From Bacteroidota bacterium (GTDB lineage Bacteria > Bacteroidota > Bacteroidia > UBA7662 > JAIXUI01), in contig JAIXUI010000069.1 in NCBI GenBank assembly GCA_027484125.1, forward strand, positions 1 through 33,603: a stretch of DNA of 33,603 bases. Reading direction: 5' to 3'. Both the position numbers and the translations under genes were made by a program. Every line of letters starts with the position of its first letter. The first letter of the stretch is position 1. The notes beneath the pieces are model-generated. The model did no database searches. It was given only the letters and a program-made list of their open reading frames with translations, and was not told the DNA's origin. This document shows positions 16,380-25,217 of the stretch, piece after piece.

Positions 16380-17913
16380 GCATTTCCTCGGAACCTTTCC
16401 AACTCAAGCTAATGTGACGGTGTTGTGCTCTGGGAATAAAATCTCGAATCACTTCTGCCACCTCAGGATCAATAAAGCGCGTATCTGACAAGTTAATATC
16501 CAGTTTAGCATGCTCCGGAACGCTTTCTAAACTTTCTTTCAGCTTTACTTTATTAAGGAAGCTAACATTCGCATTCATGCTGAGCAAATAACTATTCGAA
16601 TCCTTGGCCTTCAGATGCACCAATTCAAACTCCGATTGAACACTATCTCGCAATACAAACCAAATGGCAATTAAAAGTCCAACCGTTACCCCAATGAGCA
16701 AATCGATGATTAAAATCATCAAGATGGTAAGCGCAAAAGGTAAAAACTGCTTAAATCCTTGCTTGTAGATAGACCTGATGATCGCAGGTTTAGTAAGCTT
16801 ATAACCTGTCATGAATAAAATGGCTGCAAGACTGGCGTAAGGAATATGATTCAGGTATCGAACTAGGAAAGCAACCGATAACAACAGTAAAGCACCATGC
16901 GTAACTGAGGACAATCGGGTTTTTGCTCCTGCTTCAACGTTGGCGGCACCTCTTACAATAACCGCGGTAATGGGAAGCGCTCCAATCCATCCACAAATGA
17001 TATTACCCACTCCTTGAGCAATCATTTCCCTGTTCACCGGAGAATTTCTGTGTTGAGGATCCAACTTATCCACAGCCTCTAAACAAAGCAAAGTTTCAAG
17101 TGAGGCTAAAATGGCTAAAATAGCTCCTTCCCTCAACACCCGGTTCCATGCGGGTGTCATATTCAAGTCGATGCCATTCCATTGAGTTAACACATCAGTA
17201 GGAACTGACACACATAAATTGGCAGGCAAGGCAATTTCAGGGAAGTATTTGGCGGTAACAAACTGGTATATCAAGCCCAAAAGCACCACTAATAGAAAAG
17301 GGGGAAGTGGAAAATAAGGTTTGATGCGAGGATTTTCAGCCGCAGCCAATAACAAAAGACTCACTATCCCAATCCCGGCAGCTTCCATGCTCATGTTTTC
17401 CCAGACTTGCCAACCATAATTGGCAGACGACAGCATCCGCGTAAAGTCATCAGACCAGAAATCCGGCTGATTAAGCCCAATAACTAGAGGTATTTGCTTG
17501 CCTATCAACAAGATACCAATAGCAGCCAACATGCCTTTAATTACAGAGGCAGGCGTATAACGCGCAAGGTCGCCCAATCTGAATACCCCTATAGCCAACT
17601 GCATAATGCCGGCGATAAGTACACTCCAAATGTAGATTTGAAAATTTCCGAATAGTAAAATTCCCGAGGATACAACCGTGGTTAAACCCGCAGCCGGGCC
17701 GGAAACCGACAATGGTGAGCCACTAATCCACGGAACAACCAACCCGCCAACAATCCCTGCCAATAAACCCGATGAAACTGGCGCCCCACTGGCAAGTGCG
17801 ATGCCCAAACACAATGGCAAGGCAACTAAAAAAACAGATAAACCCGCTGGTAAATCAAAGTACCAGTACCGCTTCAATAAATACTTAAAACCTCGCCAAC
17901 TGTTGTTTGCCAT
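16357..17913 (-). CDS. SulP-family inorganic anion transporter with STAS domain
   Basis: A 518-aa SLC26/SulP permease for sulfate, bicarbonate or a similar anion across the inner membrane. The signature ISGSPLSVSGPAAGLTTVV (63-81) lies in the transport core, and about 10-12 hydrophobic helices span residues 20-415. A cytoplasmic STAS domain occupies about 430-518 (LDINLSDTRFIDPEVAEVI). The ion cannot be told from sequence. It starts 8 bp after the stop of the upstream lipoprotein gene, so the two are probably co-transcribed. The stop overlaps the convergent kinase gene by 23 bp, and no terminator is seen between them. Confidence 0.93.
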   Translation of the reverse strand: MANNSWRGFKYLLKRYWYFDLPAGLSVFLVALPLCLGIALASGAPVSSGLLAGIVGGLVVPWISGSPLSVSGPAAGLTTVVSSGILLFGNFQIYIWSVLIAGIMQLAIGVFRLGDLARYTPASVIKGMLAAIGILLIGKQIPLVIGLNQPDFWSDDFTRMLSSANYGWQVWENMSMEAAGIGIVSLLLLAAAENPRIKPYFPLPPFLLVVLLGLIYQFVTAKYFPEIALPANLCVSVPTDVLTQWNGIDLNMTPAWNRVLREGAILAILASLETLLCLEAVDKLDPQHRNSPVNREMIAQGVGNIICGWIGALPITAVIVRGAANVEAGAKTRLSSVTHGALLLLSVAFLVRYLNHIPYASLAAILFMTGYKLTKPAIIRSIYKQGFKQFLPFALTILMILIIDLLIGVTVGLLIAIWFVLRDSVQSEFELVHLKAKDSNSYLLSMNANVSFLNKVKLKESLESVPEHAKLDINLSDTRFIDPEVAEVIRDFIPRAQHRHISLSWKGSEEMLSKINGR

Positions 17914-17921
17914 ACCTACTC

Positions 17922-19310
17922 TTAAGGAAATCGGTACTCATAACAACCGGCCGCAGGAATGATTTTCCTTGGAAAACCACTTAAATCTCGTGTTACGCCC
18001 GGATAAATTGCTCTTAAATCCTCTCCTATTCCAGCGGCACGACTCAACGAGTCTAATTGGTAATTTCCATCTCCCGGATTTTGGAAAAGCGGATTCACAT
18101 TGATGCGATTGCCGTTGATATTCAAATTGGTTAGCCTGGTTCGAAAAATAGAATTTTTGAAGTTAATGGTAAAAGTACCATTGCCTGAACTTTCTAAAGC
18201 CAACTGCTCATCTCGACTTCCCCATACGATACAATTGAGCAATTCCGCGTAAAGATTGTTGGCTAAGGTTCTGTTATTGGCATTAGTTACAGCAAAAGCC
18301 GCTTCTGGATTACTGAATCCTCCCCCACTATTGGCAAATGTGGCATGTCTAAAGACATATCTTCCGCCTAAATCTCCTACAAAACAATATTTACCACAAT
18401 TGGCTACGAGCAAGTTCTCGCCTTCAATAGAAGCGGAGTAACCTAAAAGTCCTACCAAGCTCATGTTTTGAATGTTGGTATTGCGAATGAGCAGGTTACG
18501 GCTCGAGCCATCTGCCGGCAAGCTATCCACTCGAACTCCTACTAAACCATTTCTGATGTCAGCCCAATCAATTAGGTTGTGGGTGCTTCCTCTCAAAAAA
18601 TGGATACCCTGCCAGGTGCCTGGCAAATCTCTGTAAAATGGATCTATCCGATCTCCGCGAAAGGTTACCGGAACACCCTCTCTTCCTTGCACCTGGAGTG
18701 AGCCCAGCACAAAAAGCGAGGAGTTTCGGTTGAAGTAAATTTCTGTTCCAGCTTCAATTTTCAACTCACAAAGTGAGTCCACTAAAACAGAATTGTAAAT
18801 GATAATGGGTTTATCGCTAGTCCATACCGTATTACAGGGAAGAACTTGGCTGCGATAGAAAATAGCGTTTCGCCCTACTGCTTCCAATTGTACCTGCTGA
18901 AATCGTCCGTTACCACGGTCAACCACCAACGAATCTCTCACCATCATAGGCTTTTGTGCATTGTTGGGATCCACCGTTACTTCAACGAAAACATATATGC
19001 TGTCTCCAGCCGGAATTTCAACTTCTTTTAAACTGTTGGTCGGAACTCCATTGATATTGAGTCGGAAATCACTTTTACCCGTAAGCTTTCGTCCTGATAA
19101 ATAGATTTCAGGAATCAGCAAATCGGTAGTAGAAGGGTTGTAAACTACAATACGGGAAGTGGTAGAACCAACATTACTGAAGACCGTATCAAACAATAGG
19201 GTATCGGTTGAAAAACGCAGCGAAATATCGGGAGCGTATTCAAACGACTGCTTGCGGCATCCTGCGGCTGCAAGCAAGGAGAAAAGAATGAGCAGAAGGG
19301 TTCTGTTCAT
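17922..19310 (-). CDS. Lipoprotein with probable right-handed beta-helix
   Basis: A 462-aa exported lipoprotein of unknown function. The signal peptide ends in LAAAGC, putting the lipidated Cys at residue 18. The N-terminal part (LFDTVFSNVGSTTSRIVVYN) looks like an immunoglobulin-like strand domain. The middle and C-terminal parts are short beta-strand repeats (IEAGTEIYFNRNSSLFVLGS, RNLLIRNTNIQNMSLVGLLG) typical of a right-handed parallel beta-helix. The frame is open to a TTG at 19322, but the ATG at 19310 gives a normal signal peptide and is preceded by a TACATTTG box. It is upstream of sulP by 8 bp. A surface or periplasmic role is likely; the ligand is unknown. Confidence 0.82.
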   Translation of the reverse strand: MNRTLLLILFSLLAAAGCRKQSFEYAPDISLRFSTDTLLFDTVFSNVGSTTSRIVVYNPSTTDLLIPEIYLSGRKLTGKSDFRLNINGVPTNSLKEVEIPAGDSIYVFVEVTVDPNNAQKPMMVRDSLVVDRGNGRFQQVQLEAVGRNAIFYRSQVLPCNTVWTSDKPIIIYNSVLVDSLCELKIEAGTEIYFNRNSSLFVLGSLQVQGREGVPVTFRGDRIDPFYRDLPGTWQGIHFLRGSTHNLIDWADIRNGLVGVRVDSLPADGSSRNLLIRNTNIQNMSLVGLLGYSASIEGENLLVANCGKYCFVGDLGGRYVFRHATFANSGGGFSNPEAAFAVTNANNRTLANNLYAELLNCIVWGSRDEQLALESSGNGTFTINFKNSIFRTRLTNLNINGNRINVNPLFQNPGDGNYQLDSLSRAAGIGEDLRAIYPGVTRDLSGFPRKIIPAAGCYEYRFP

Positions 19311-19319
19311 GAGGTGGTG

Positions 19320-19327
19320 CAAATGTA
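19320..19327 (-). promoter_or_regulatory. Putative -7 box for the lipoprotein-sulP operon
   Basis: The minus strand reads TACATTTG, an exact TAnnTTTG match, ending 9 nt before the ATG at 19310. The resulting leader would be only a few nucleotides. This argues against the upstream TTG at 19322, which overlaps the box. Confidence 0.55.
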
Positions 19328-19362
19328 CGTCATTGTTACGCAGGAGCTAACTTGCAAGTCAA

Positions 19363-20109
19363 ATGGATATTGTATTACTGCACGGATTCACCGAAACTCC
19401 GGCCATGTGGAGTAAAATTCAACAAGATTTAACCCAAGTTGGCCACCGGGTACTCACGCCAGCTCACTTAGGTAACATCGAAACTCCTTATTCAACCTTG
19501 ACCATGGAGGATATGGCTAATTGGATTTTCCAACAAACTAAACAGGCAGATTTCCATGCTTTTGTGGTTGTTGGTCATTCCATGGGTGGCTATGTAGCGC
19601 AACAAATGTTACGTCAAAACCCGAAAGGAATTATCGGGTTAGGTTTGATGCAATCAACGGCTGCCGCTGATGGAGAAGAAAAGAAACGCAACAGAACGCA
19701 ATTAGCTGGAATTCTGAGAGATAAAGGAAGTTCATCCTTTTTAAACACCTTTCTCCCTTCCCTTTTTGCTGAATTTAACAGAGCGCAATCCAAGCCAACC
19801 ATCGCGGAACTTGGTCAGTTAGCTTCGCTTATTCCTGCAGCCGGACTAGCCGCTCAAACGGAAGCCATGCGCGATAGATTAGATGGAGTAGAGCTGCTGC
19901 AAAAGTCCGAGATTCCACTTCTATTTCTGCCCGGACGCAACGATACTTTGATTAAAGTCGAAGACTTGATCAAGCAGGCTGCTGGTTGCAAAGGCCCATT
20001 TCAACTTGATATTTTAGAGAATAGTGGGCACATGGGTATTTTCGAAGAATACGAAAGAACGCTTGCAGCTCTGCACAACTTTATTGATTTTGTGTTGTTT
20101 CATCAATAA
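19363..20109 (+). CDS. Alpha/beta hydrolase
   Basis: A 248-aa cytoplasmic alpha/beta-fold hydrolase. The oxyanion motif LHGFTE is at 6-11, the nucleophile elbow GHSMGG places Ser73, and the other triad members are probably Asp194 (PGRNDTL) and His223 (SGHMG). This is close to small esterase/lactonase-like members, but the substrate is not predictable. There is no signal peptide. It begins a four-gene plus-strand run (hydrolase, cytochrome, CarboxypepD_reg protein, GT-B-like protein), with 18 bp to the cytochrome gene. It is divergent from the lipoprotein gene, with only 52 bp between start codons. Confidence 0.9.
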   Translation: MDIVLLHGFTETPAMWSKIQQDLTQVGHRVLTPAHLGNIETPYSTLTMEDMANWIFQQTKQADFHAFVVVGHSMGGYVAQQMLRQNPKGIIGLGLMQSTAAADGEEKKRNRTQLAGILRDKGSSSFLNTFLPSLFAEFNRAQSKPTIAELGQLASLIPAAGLAAQTEAMRDRLDGVELLQKSEIPLLFLPGRNDTLIKVEDLIKQAAGCKGPFQLDILENSGHMGIFEEYERTLAALHNFIDFVLFHQ

Positions 20110-20127
20110 TACCCGAATTTAGCGCTC

Positions 20128-20841
20128 ATGTACACCGGAATCCTACACACCCACAAACTGGTTGTAACCCTATTTTTGATTTACTACCTCGTCCGTACCA
20201 TTTTGTTGCTCAGCAATAAACATGAAGCTCTGGACAAGCTGACGAAAAAATTGGCTATTCCGGATAGGATAATCTCGGCCTTATTCCTGGCAACCGGCAT
20301 TTACTTGGCTGTTTTTTCAGGTACTTCAGCAGCAGGATCATGGTTGTGGGTTAAATTGATAGCCGTTTTCGCCTCGATTCCCTTGGCTGTTATTGGCTTC
20401 AAGAAGAAGAATAAAGCACTCGCTTTACTTTCATGGTTACTCATTGCCTACGCTTACGGCATTTCTGAAACCAAAAGTCCAACCATGAACAAGAAAGCCT
20501 ATTTCGAAAGCCTGGCTGGCGATGTTCAGGTGAATACCGCTGAAGCCAACATGGTTCCCGGACAAGAAAACTATGACATAGCAGCTCATGGCCAAGCGCT
20601 TTATGCGAAGAACTGCCAAGTTTGTCACGGCGAAGACGGAAAACTAGGTAAAAGCGGAGCGAAAGATTTAGCTGCCAGCCAAAAGACCAGAGACGAAAGC
20701 CGTACCCTGATTGAAAAAGGCAAAAACGCGATGCCAGGCTTCGCCGGATACCTCTCAGAAGATGAAATCATGGCCGTTAACGCCTACATTCATACCAAGT
20801 TTATCCAAGGAAGTGACCTTCAGGCTCCTGCTGCACATTAA
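20128..20841 (+). CDS. Membrane protein with C-terminal cytochrome c domain
   Basis: A 237-aa two-part protein. Residues 8-110 form four hydrophobic helices in a SirB-like membrane unit with His8 and His10 near the start. A linker (115-150) leads to a single class-I-like cytochrome c domain with the haem motif CQVCH (163-167) and a probable distal Met202 in KNAMPGF. The cytochrome part would face the periplasm, and the protein likely carries electrons at the inner membrane. Partners are not seen here. The next gene's most plausible start lies inside its 3' end (29-bp overlap). Confidence 0.87.
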   Translation: MYTGILHTHKLVVTLFLIYYLVRTILLLSNKHEALDKLTKKLAIPDRIISALFLATGIYLAVFSGTSAAGSWLWVKLIAVFASIPLAVIGFKKKNKALALLSWLLIAYAYGISETKSPTMNKKAYFESLAGDVQVNTAEANMVPGQENYDIAAHGQALYAKNCQVCHGEDGKLGKSGAKDLAASQKTRDESRTLIEKGKNAMPGFAGYLSEDEIMAVNAYIHTKFIQGSDLQAPAAH

Positions 20842-21535
20842 ACTTATCGCGGTCTTCAGCCTGCTGCTTTTTATTGCTCATCCAGCAAAAGCGCAACTGT
20901 TTCTAAGGCAGCTCGATAGCCTTCCAAGACCTATACAGTTCAGTGGACTCGTCATTGATGAGGACTCCGGACAGCCTATGCCCTTTGTCACCATCTTGAT
21001 TAAAAACCGGGTTAAAGGAACCATCACCGATAACCGAGGATTCTTTTCATTCGTTGCTTTGATTGGAGACACCATTCGCTTTTCCAGCATGGGCTACAAA
21101 AAAGCCTACCTCGTGATTCCGGATACCATTGTTGGAACGAGCTGGTCAGTGGTTCAACCCATGGAAACAGACCCCATCACACTTAAACCGATAAGAGTAT
21201 GGCCTTGGGCGAACAAAGAACAATTCAAGCATGAATTTATGGCCGCTCAGCTCCCAGATGAAAAGGCAGAAATTGCTAAAAGAAATTTGGAAGCTGAACT
21301 ACTAGCAGAAATCTCAGGTAACCTGAGTATGGATGGTTATGAAAATCAAAGAAACTTTATCCAAAACGAAATTCAAAAAACCTACTTCGCAGGTCAAATG
21401 AATTTTGCCCAGTTAGGTGGTCCAAATGCGGTTCCAATTCCTTCTACCCTACTAAGTCCTATTGCGTGGGCAGAATTTGTGAAGGCTTTACAAAGGGGAG
21501 ATTTTTGGAAGAAGAAAAAGAAAAAACTTAATTAA
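20813..21535 (+). CDS. CarboxypepD_reg-like domain protein, exported
   Basis: A predicted secreted or periplasmic protein of about 240 aa. From the GTG at 20813 it begins with a good signal peptide (FRLLLHIKLIAVFSLLLFIA, then HPAKAQ). A CarboxypepD_reg-like (beta-sandwich) domain follows: FSGLVIDEDSGQPMPFVTIL through GTITDNRGFFSF to IRFSSMGYKKA. The C-terminal half is charged and helical. Such domains occur alone or at the N-terminus of TonB-dependent transporters; here there is no barrel. The frame is open to an ATG at 20711, but that would add a charged stretch before the signal peptide and overlap the cytochrome gene by 130 bp, so GTG is preferred. It is 6 bp upstream of the next gene. Confidence 0.78.
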   Translation: MTFRLLLHIKLIAVFSLLLFIAHPAKAQLFLRQLDSLPRPIQFSGLVIDEDSGQPMPFVTILIKNRVKGTITDNRGFFSFVALIGDTIRFSSMGYKKAYLVIPDTIVGTSWSVVQPMETDPITLKPIRVWPWANKEQFKHEFMAAQLPDEKAEIAKRNLEAELLAEISGNLSMDGYENQRNFIQNEIQKTYFAGQMNFAQLGGPNAVPIPSTLLSPIAWAEFVKALQRGDFWKKKKKKLN

Positions 21536-21541
21536 CAGGTC

Positions 21542-22606
21542 ATGTTGGCAGTTTTGGAGTTCTCTGCCTCCCACGATGAATGTCTTTGGTCGTGGAAGAC
21601 GTTAGCGGAAGCCAATAACAAAGATGTCATCTTTTTTGTACATCCACACATTGCTAAGCGTGCACCCTTTATTCTTCCCAATGCCAAAGTTGTTGCCTTT
21701 GATTTACCGGAAAAAACCTTAGATCGCTTCAGGTTTCTGATTCAAATAAAAAAGCAGCTGAAAAGCCTGGGAATTAAAAAAGTCCTTTTCAACACGGCTA
21801 CGGGTTCTATGGTGAGAGATTTCTTGCTGATTTCAGGAAGGAGTTTTCTTTATACCGGCGTTCTCCATGATGGCGAAAAACTGAAAAGAAGTTTAAGTCA
21901 AGCCACCATTTCCCGTTGGATTAAGCACTATATCGTGCTATCCGAACCTATCAAACAAAACATTAGTAAATTCAGTAAACTGAAAACAGAAGCCGTTTAT
22001 CCGGTTTATTTCCCCTCGTCGCTAACCGCTTTCCCTCGTTCTTCTTCAGGATTCAGAGTGGTAATCCCAGGCCAACTGGAATTGGCAAGAAGAGATTATC
22101 CTACCCTTATCAACTCTTTAAAAGGATTAGCTCTTCCTGCTGATTTCAAACTGATTTTTCTTGGAAAATCTCGTCATGCTCAAGGCAGTAGAACCGAAGT
22201 AGAGGCACTATTGCAGGAAGCAGGAATGATGGACCATGCCATTCTTTTCGATGATTTTGTGGACGACCACACTTTCTACGCTGAACTTCAGAAAGCCAGC
22301 CTCATTCTTCCCTTGGTACATCCCGGCGCTGGCCATTACGAAAGTTATTTCCGTTATCAGGTTACCGGTTCATGGAACCTTGCTTTTGGATTTCAAATCC
22401 CATTACTGATGCACCGCAGTTTTGAAGGTTATCCCATTTTCAGAGAAACTTCTCTGTTTTATGCGCGTGAAGAATTGGGCAACCGCCTCCTCGATTTATA
22501 CCACCAGCCATGGCGTTTAGAAAACGCTACCGAACGGATTAAAGCCTGTTCAAACTTTGAACTTGAAGTTCAAGCAGAAAAATTCAAAGAGATAGCTCGA
22601 CTTTAG
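21542..22606 (+). CDS. Probable GT-B-fold glycosyltransferase-like protein
   Basis: A 354-aa soluble protein without signal peptide or TM helix. The layout suggests two Rossmann-like halves: an N-terminal part (MLAVLEFSASHDECLWSW..., DVIFFVHPHI) and a C-terminal half with FRVVIPGQLELARRDYPTLI, FKLIFLGKSRHAQGS and a LILPLVHPGAGHYESYFR segment, as in family 4-type GT-B enzymes. The usual EX7E motif is not obvious, so this is a fold-level guess. It starts 6 bp after the CarboxypepD_reg gene and ends overlapping lptD by 4 bp, tail to tail. Given the lptD neighbour, a role in surface glycan assembly is possible. Confidence 0.65.
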   Translation: MLAVLEFSASHDECLWSWKTLAEANNKDVIFFVHPHIAKRAPFILPNAKVVAFDLPEKTLDRFRFLIQIKKQLKSLGIKKVLFNTATGSMVRDFLLISGRSFLYTGVLHDGEKLKRSLSQATISRWIKHYIVLSEPIKQNISKFSKLKTEAVYPVYFPSSLTAFPRSSSGFRVVIPGQLELARRDYPTLINSLKGLALPADFKLIFLGKSRHAQGSRTEVEALLQEAGMMDHAILFDDFVDDHTFYAELQKASLILPLVHPGAGHYESYFRYQVTGSWNLAFGFQIPLLMHRSFEGYPIFRETSLFYAREELGNRLLDLYHQPWRLENATERIKACSNFELEVQAEKFKEIARL

Positions 22607-25185
22607 AAGTCGTACCAATCGCGGCGGCGGCTAAGTCTAAGTTGTTGCAACATGGCACTTTTCACCCGCAAATCGAAGGTATAACTCTGCCGAAATCCAA
22701 CCGGAATCCAGTTGAAACTCATGTCCCAACAGTGTAAATCTCTGTAAATCCCGAATTGCATACCCGATAAATTGCCTCTCACCATGTCGTAACTGGCACT
22801 GTAGGTAACCTTCCACTTTGTGGTAATTCGAAAATCTCCATTCAAACCTAAAGTTTGATTCAGCTGAGGAGGTAGTCCCTCACGAACAGGCGCGTTATAA
22901 CCCAGAATAAGTGCGAAATTAAGTGAATAAGGGACGTTGAAGTCCACAAACCTTCTAGGATCATAATTCCTGATGGCAATATCGCGGCTGTTTAAATTGC
23001 CTCCTTGTGTTTTGGAACGAATCGAGCCGTTGAAAGCAATGTTATAATTCGAAAGCCGGGCAATTCCTTCTCCTGCCTCCAAATAGGTTTCCTTCTGCCG
23101 AATGCCGGTTTGCATATTCATCACATAAGGATCAAAAGTTGCATTCATCACCACACTAAACCCATTGCCGAAGGTGGTTCTTGCATTCAGTGTGAAAGGA
23201 GCAATCTGAAAACTATCAGCGGCCAAATTGTAGGAAGTGTTGAAATCAAAAGCATCGAAAACCTTCACTTTCTTCATCCCGGTTATGGTATCCGATTTTG
23301 ATTTTACTTTTAATTCAAGATTGTTCGTGATATTCAAACTTACAAGTCCACTTCTTCCTTGCCCGGGTACACCGTACAGCGTTCCCTCAAAAGGAGAATA
23401 ACGAATCTGACGTCCGCTGGAATCAACAACAGTTCTATAATAACCAAAGCGCTCGTCGCCAAAATCAGGACGGTAAGAAAAACTCAAGGTAGGCGCCATC
23501 ACGTGACGAATCGCTCTGATTTTTCCCTTTTTAAACTGCACCAACCCAAAAAGTCGGAAGTTTAAACCTGCACTAAAAGAATAATCATACACACGGTTAA
23601 ATCCATCAACAGTGTCTCTCACAATGGCATTGGTGGCACCATCTAATCTTCTTTCAACTGACCTAAAGTACCAACGCTCGTTATAAGTAACTGAAGGGGT
23701 TAAAGTAAAATACTTCAACACGTTCAAGCTAAGATTCACAGGAATACTATGATTGATTCCACTATTGATCCGGCGCGTGAACTGGTCATTAAATAGCACT
23801 GAGTCAACGCCATTGATTTCGGCACGACCGGTGGTAGTGAGGTTAAAGCCTACCCTTTCATACCAGCGTGTTGCACCTACAAAGTTCTTGCGCTTAAAAG
23901 GTTCTATCCGCTGAACCGTAAAAACCGCGTCTGGCAATGTTACCGATACGTTTCTGGTTTGGGTATTTTGAGAGTGGCGGGCTGATACTGATAAATTATA
24001 GGGTTTGTTAGGAAAAGTCTTGGTATAAGAAACTGATGAATTGAGTGAATTACGAAGGAAGTTATTGGAAGCGAAACTGTTGTTCAAAATTGCGGTTGCG
24101 GTTCCTAAGTCAACGCTTGCACTAAAGCGTCCATTAGGGCTTGCTTTCGGGTCTTGGTTGTGCGTCCAAGTAATCCTAAAATCCAAGGTTTTGCTGTAAT
24201 TGGGATCTTCGCGTTCGCCAATAACGGTATTGGAAAACGATAAGTTAAAGTTGCCGTTGAATTTATAGCGTTGGTTATAGTTAAGCGACGGATTCAATCG
24301 CCAGGAACCTTTGGTATAAAGGTCACCTACAATGCGGAGATCGAGGTAATCATTGATAGGAATATAATAACCACCATTTCTGAGAAAAAAACCGAGCTGT
24401 GGTGACTCTCCATATTCCGGGAAGATAATTCCGGCTTTCCGCGTTTTCATTACCGGGAAATAGCCAAAAGGCAGCGCTATAGGCAAAGGAACATCTTCTA
24501 TCACCATATAGCTGGGACCCGCAATAATGGTTTTGTTGGGAATAACTTTCGCTCTGGTGAGATTTAAATAAAAATGGGGATGCTCATTGTCATCGCAAGT
24601 GGTGTATTTCATCCCTCGCATAAACAGCTCTTCGCTATTCATCATTTTCACATCCTTTCCTAACAAATAGCCTTCACCTGATTTAGTCACTACATCTTTA
24701 ATTTTCGCTTTCTTGGTTTTGATGTTGTAAACAATCTGCTTACTCAAAATTTCATCTTTTCCTGCTTCCTTAAAAACTGGATAATCAGCCATTCTTCCTG
24801 AACTATCAGGCAAGCCAACCGCCGTCACTAAATTCTTTTCCCAGTTGATCACAATGTAACCCGCAGTGAGGTTAATTTCTCCATAAACCACCTTGGCCTT
24901 TCCAAACAAATGGACTTCTTTTTTAGCAATATCCATTCGAATTGAATCCTGAGCTTCATAAATAACCTCATCCTCCAACCCGGAGTCCGAAGTTAAACTA
25001 TCCCCTAAAGCAATCGTGGTATCCGGCTTAGCCATACCGGAAGAATCCAGCTGGGTTTTCTTTAATGAATCCGCCACCGGTGATGGAGATACCGGCTTTA
25101 ATCCTTGAGCTCCGGCTGTTGCTACACAGAGCAGCAGCAGGCAGAGAAAAAGATAATAGAGTTGATTAGTTTTGCGTTGAGCCAA
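22603..25185 (-). CDS. lptD: LPS-assembly outer-membrane protein LptD
   Basis: LptD inserts lipopolysaccharide into the outer leaflet. After a signal peptide (QLYYLFLCLLLLCVATAGAQ), an OstA/LptA-like periplasmic beta-domain covers about 75-190 (EVHLFGKAKVVYGEINLTAG). A long barrel of Bacteroidota type follows, with many alternating aromatic strands (YYIPINDYLDLRIVGDLYTK). The frame is open to an ATG at 25230. However, that start would precede an exact TACTTTTG -7 box (25202-25195) and overlap the divergent amidase gene, and it would put an extra hydrophobic stretch before the signal peptide. TTG codons at 25188 or 25185 give a clean signal peptide, so 25185 is preferred with moderate confidence. 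The C-terminus overlaps the convergent gene by 4 bp. Confidence 0.9.
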   Translation of the reverse strand: MAQRKTNQLYYLFLCLLLLCVATAGAQGLKPVSPSPVADSLKKTQLDSSGMAKPDTTIALGDSLTSDSGLEDEVIYEAQDSIRMDIAKKEVHLFGKAKVVYGEINLTAGYIVINWEKNLVTAVGLPDSSGRMADYPVFKEAGKDEILSKQIVYNIKTKKAKIKDVVTKSGEGYLLGKDVKMMNSEELFMRGMKYTTCDDNEHPHFYLNLTRAKVIPNKTIIAGPSYMVIEDVPLPIALPFGYFPVMKTRKAGIIFPEYGESPQLGFFLRNGGYYIPINDYLDLRIVGDLYTKGSWRLNPSLNYNQRYKFNGNFNLSFSNTVIGEREDPNYSKTLDFRITWTHNQDPKASPNGRFSASVDLGTATAILNNSFASNNFLRNSLNSSVSYTKTFPNKPYNLSVSARHSQNTQTRNVSVTLPDAVFTVQRIEPFKRKNFVGATRWYERVGFNLTTTGRAEINGVDSVLFNDQFTRRINSGINHSIPVNLSLNVLKYFTLTPSVTYNERWYFRSVERRLDGATNAIVRDTVDGFNRVYDYSFSAGLNFRLFGLVQFKKGKIRAIRHVMAPTLSFSYRPDFGDERFGYYRTVVDSSGRQIRYSPFEGTLYGVPGQGRSGLVSLNITNNLELKVKSKSDTITGMKKVKVFDAFDFNTSYNLAADSFQIAPFTLNARTTFGNGFSVVMNATFDPYVMNMQTGIRQKETYLEAGEGIARLSNYNIAFNGSIRSKTQGGNLNSRDIAIRNYDPRRFVDFNVPYSLNFALILGYNAPVREGLPPQLNQTLGLNGDFRITTKWKVTYSASYDMVRGNLSGMQFGIYRDLHCWDMSFNWIPVGFRQSYTFDLRVKSAMLQQLRLSRRRDWYDF
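25167..25174 (+). promoter_or_regulatory. Putative -7 box of the amidase-MCE operon
   Basis: The plus strand reads TAGTTTTG, an exact TAnnTTTG match, 43 nt upstream of the GTG start at 25218. It lies inside the lptD 5' region and faces the lptD promoter at 25202-25195. No good -33 TTG was found. Confidence 0.4.
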
Positions 25186-25194
25186 CAAAGCGCT

Positions 25195-25202
25195 CAAAAG
25201 TA
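25195..25202 (-). promoter_or_regulatory. Putative -7 box of lptD
   Basis: The minus strand reads TACTTTTG, an exact TAnnTTTG match, a few nucleotides before the TTG codons at 25188 and 25185. Transcription from here could not include the ATG at 25230. A leaderless or nearly leaderless lptD mRNA would result. Confidence 0.45.
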
Positions 25203-25217
25203 AGAAAACGCCCCCAC

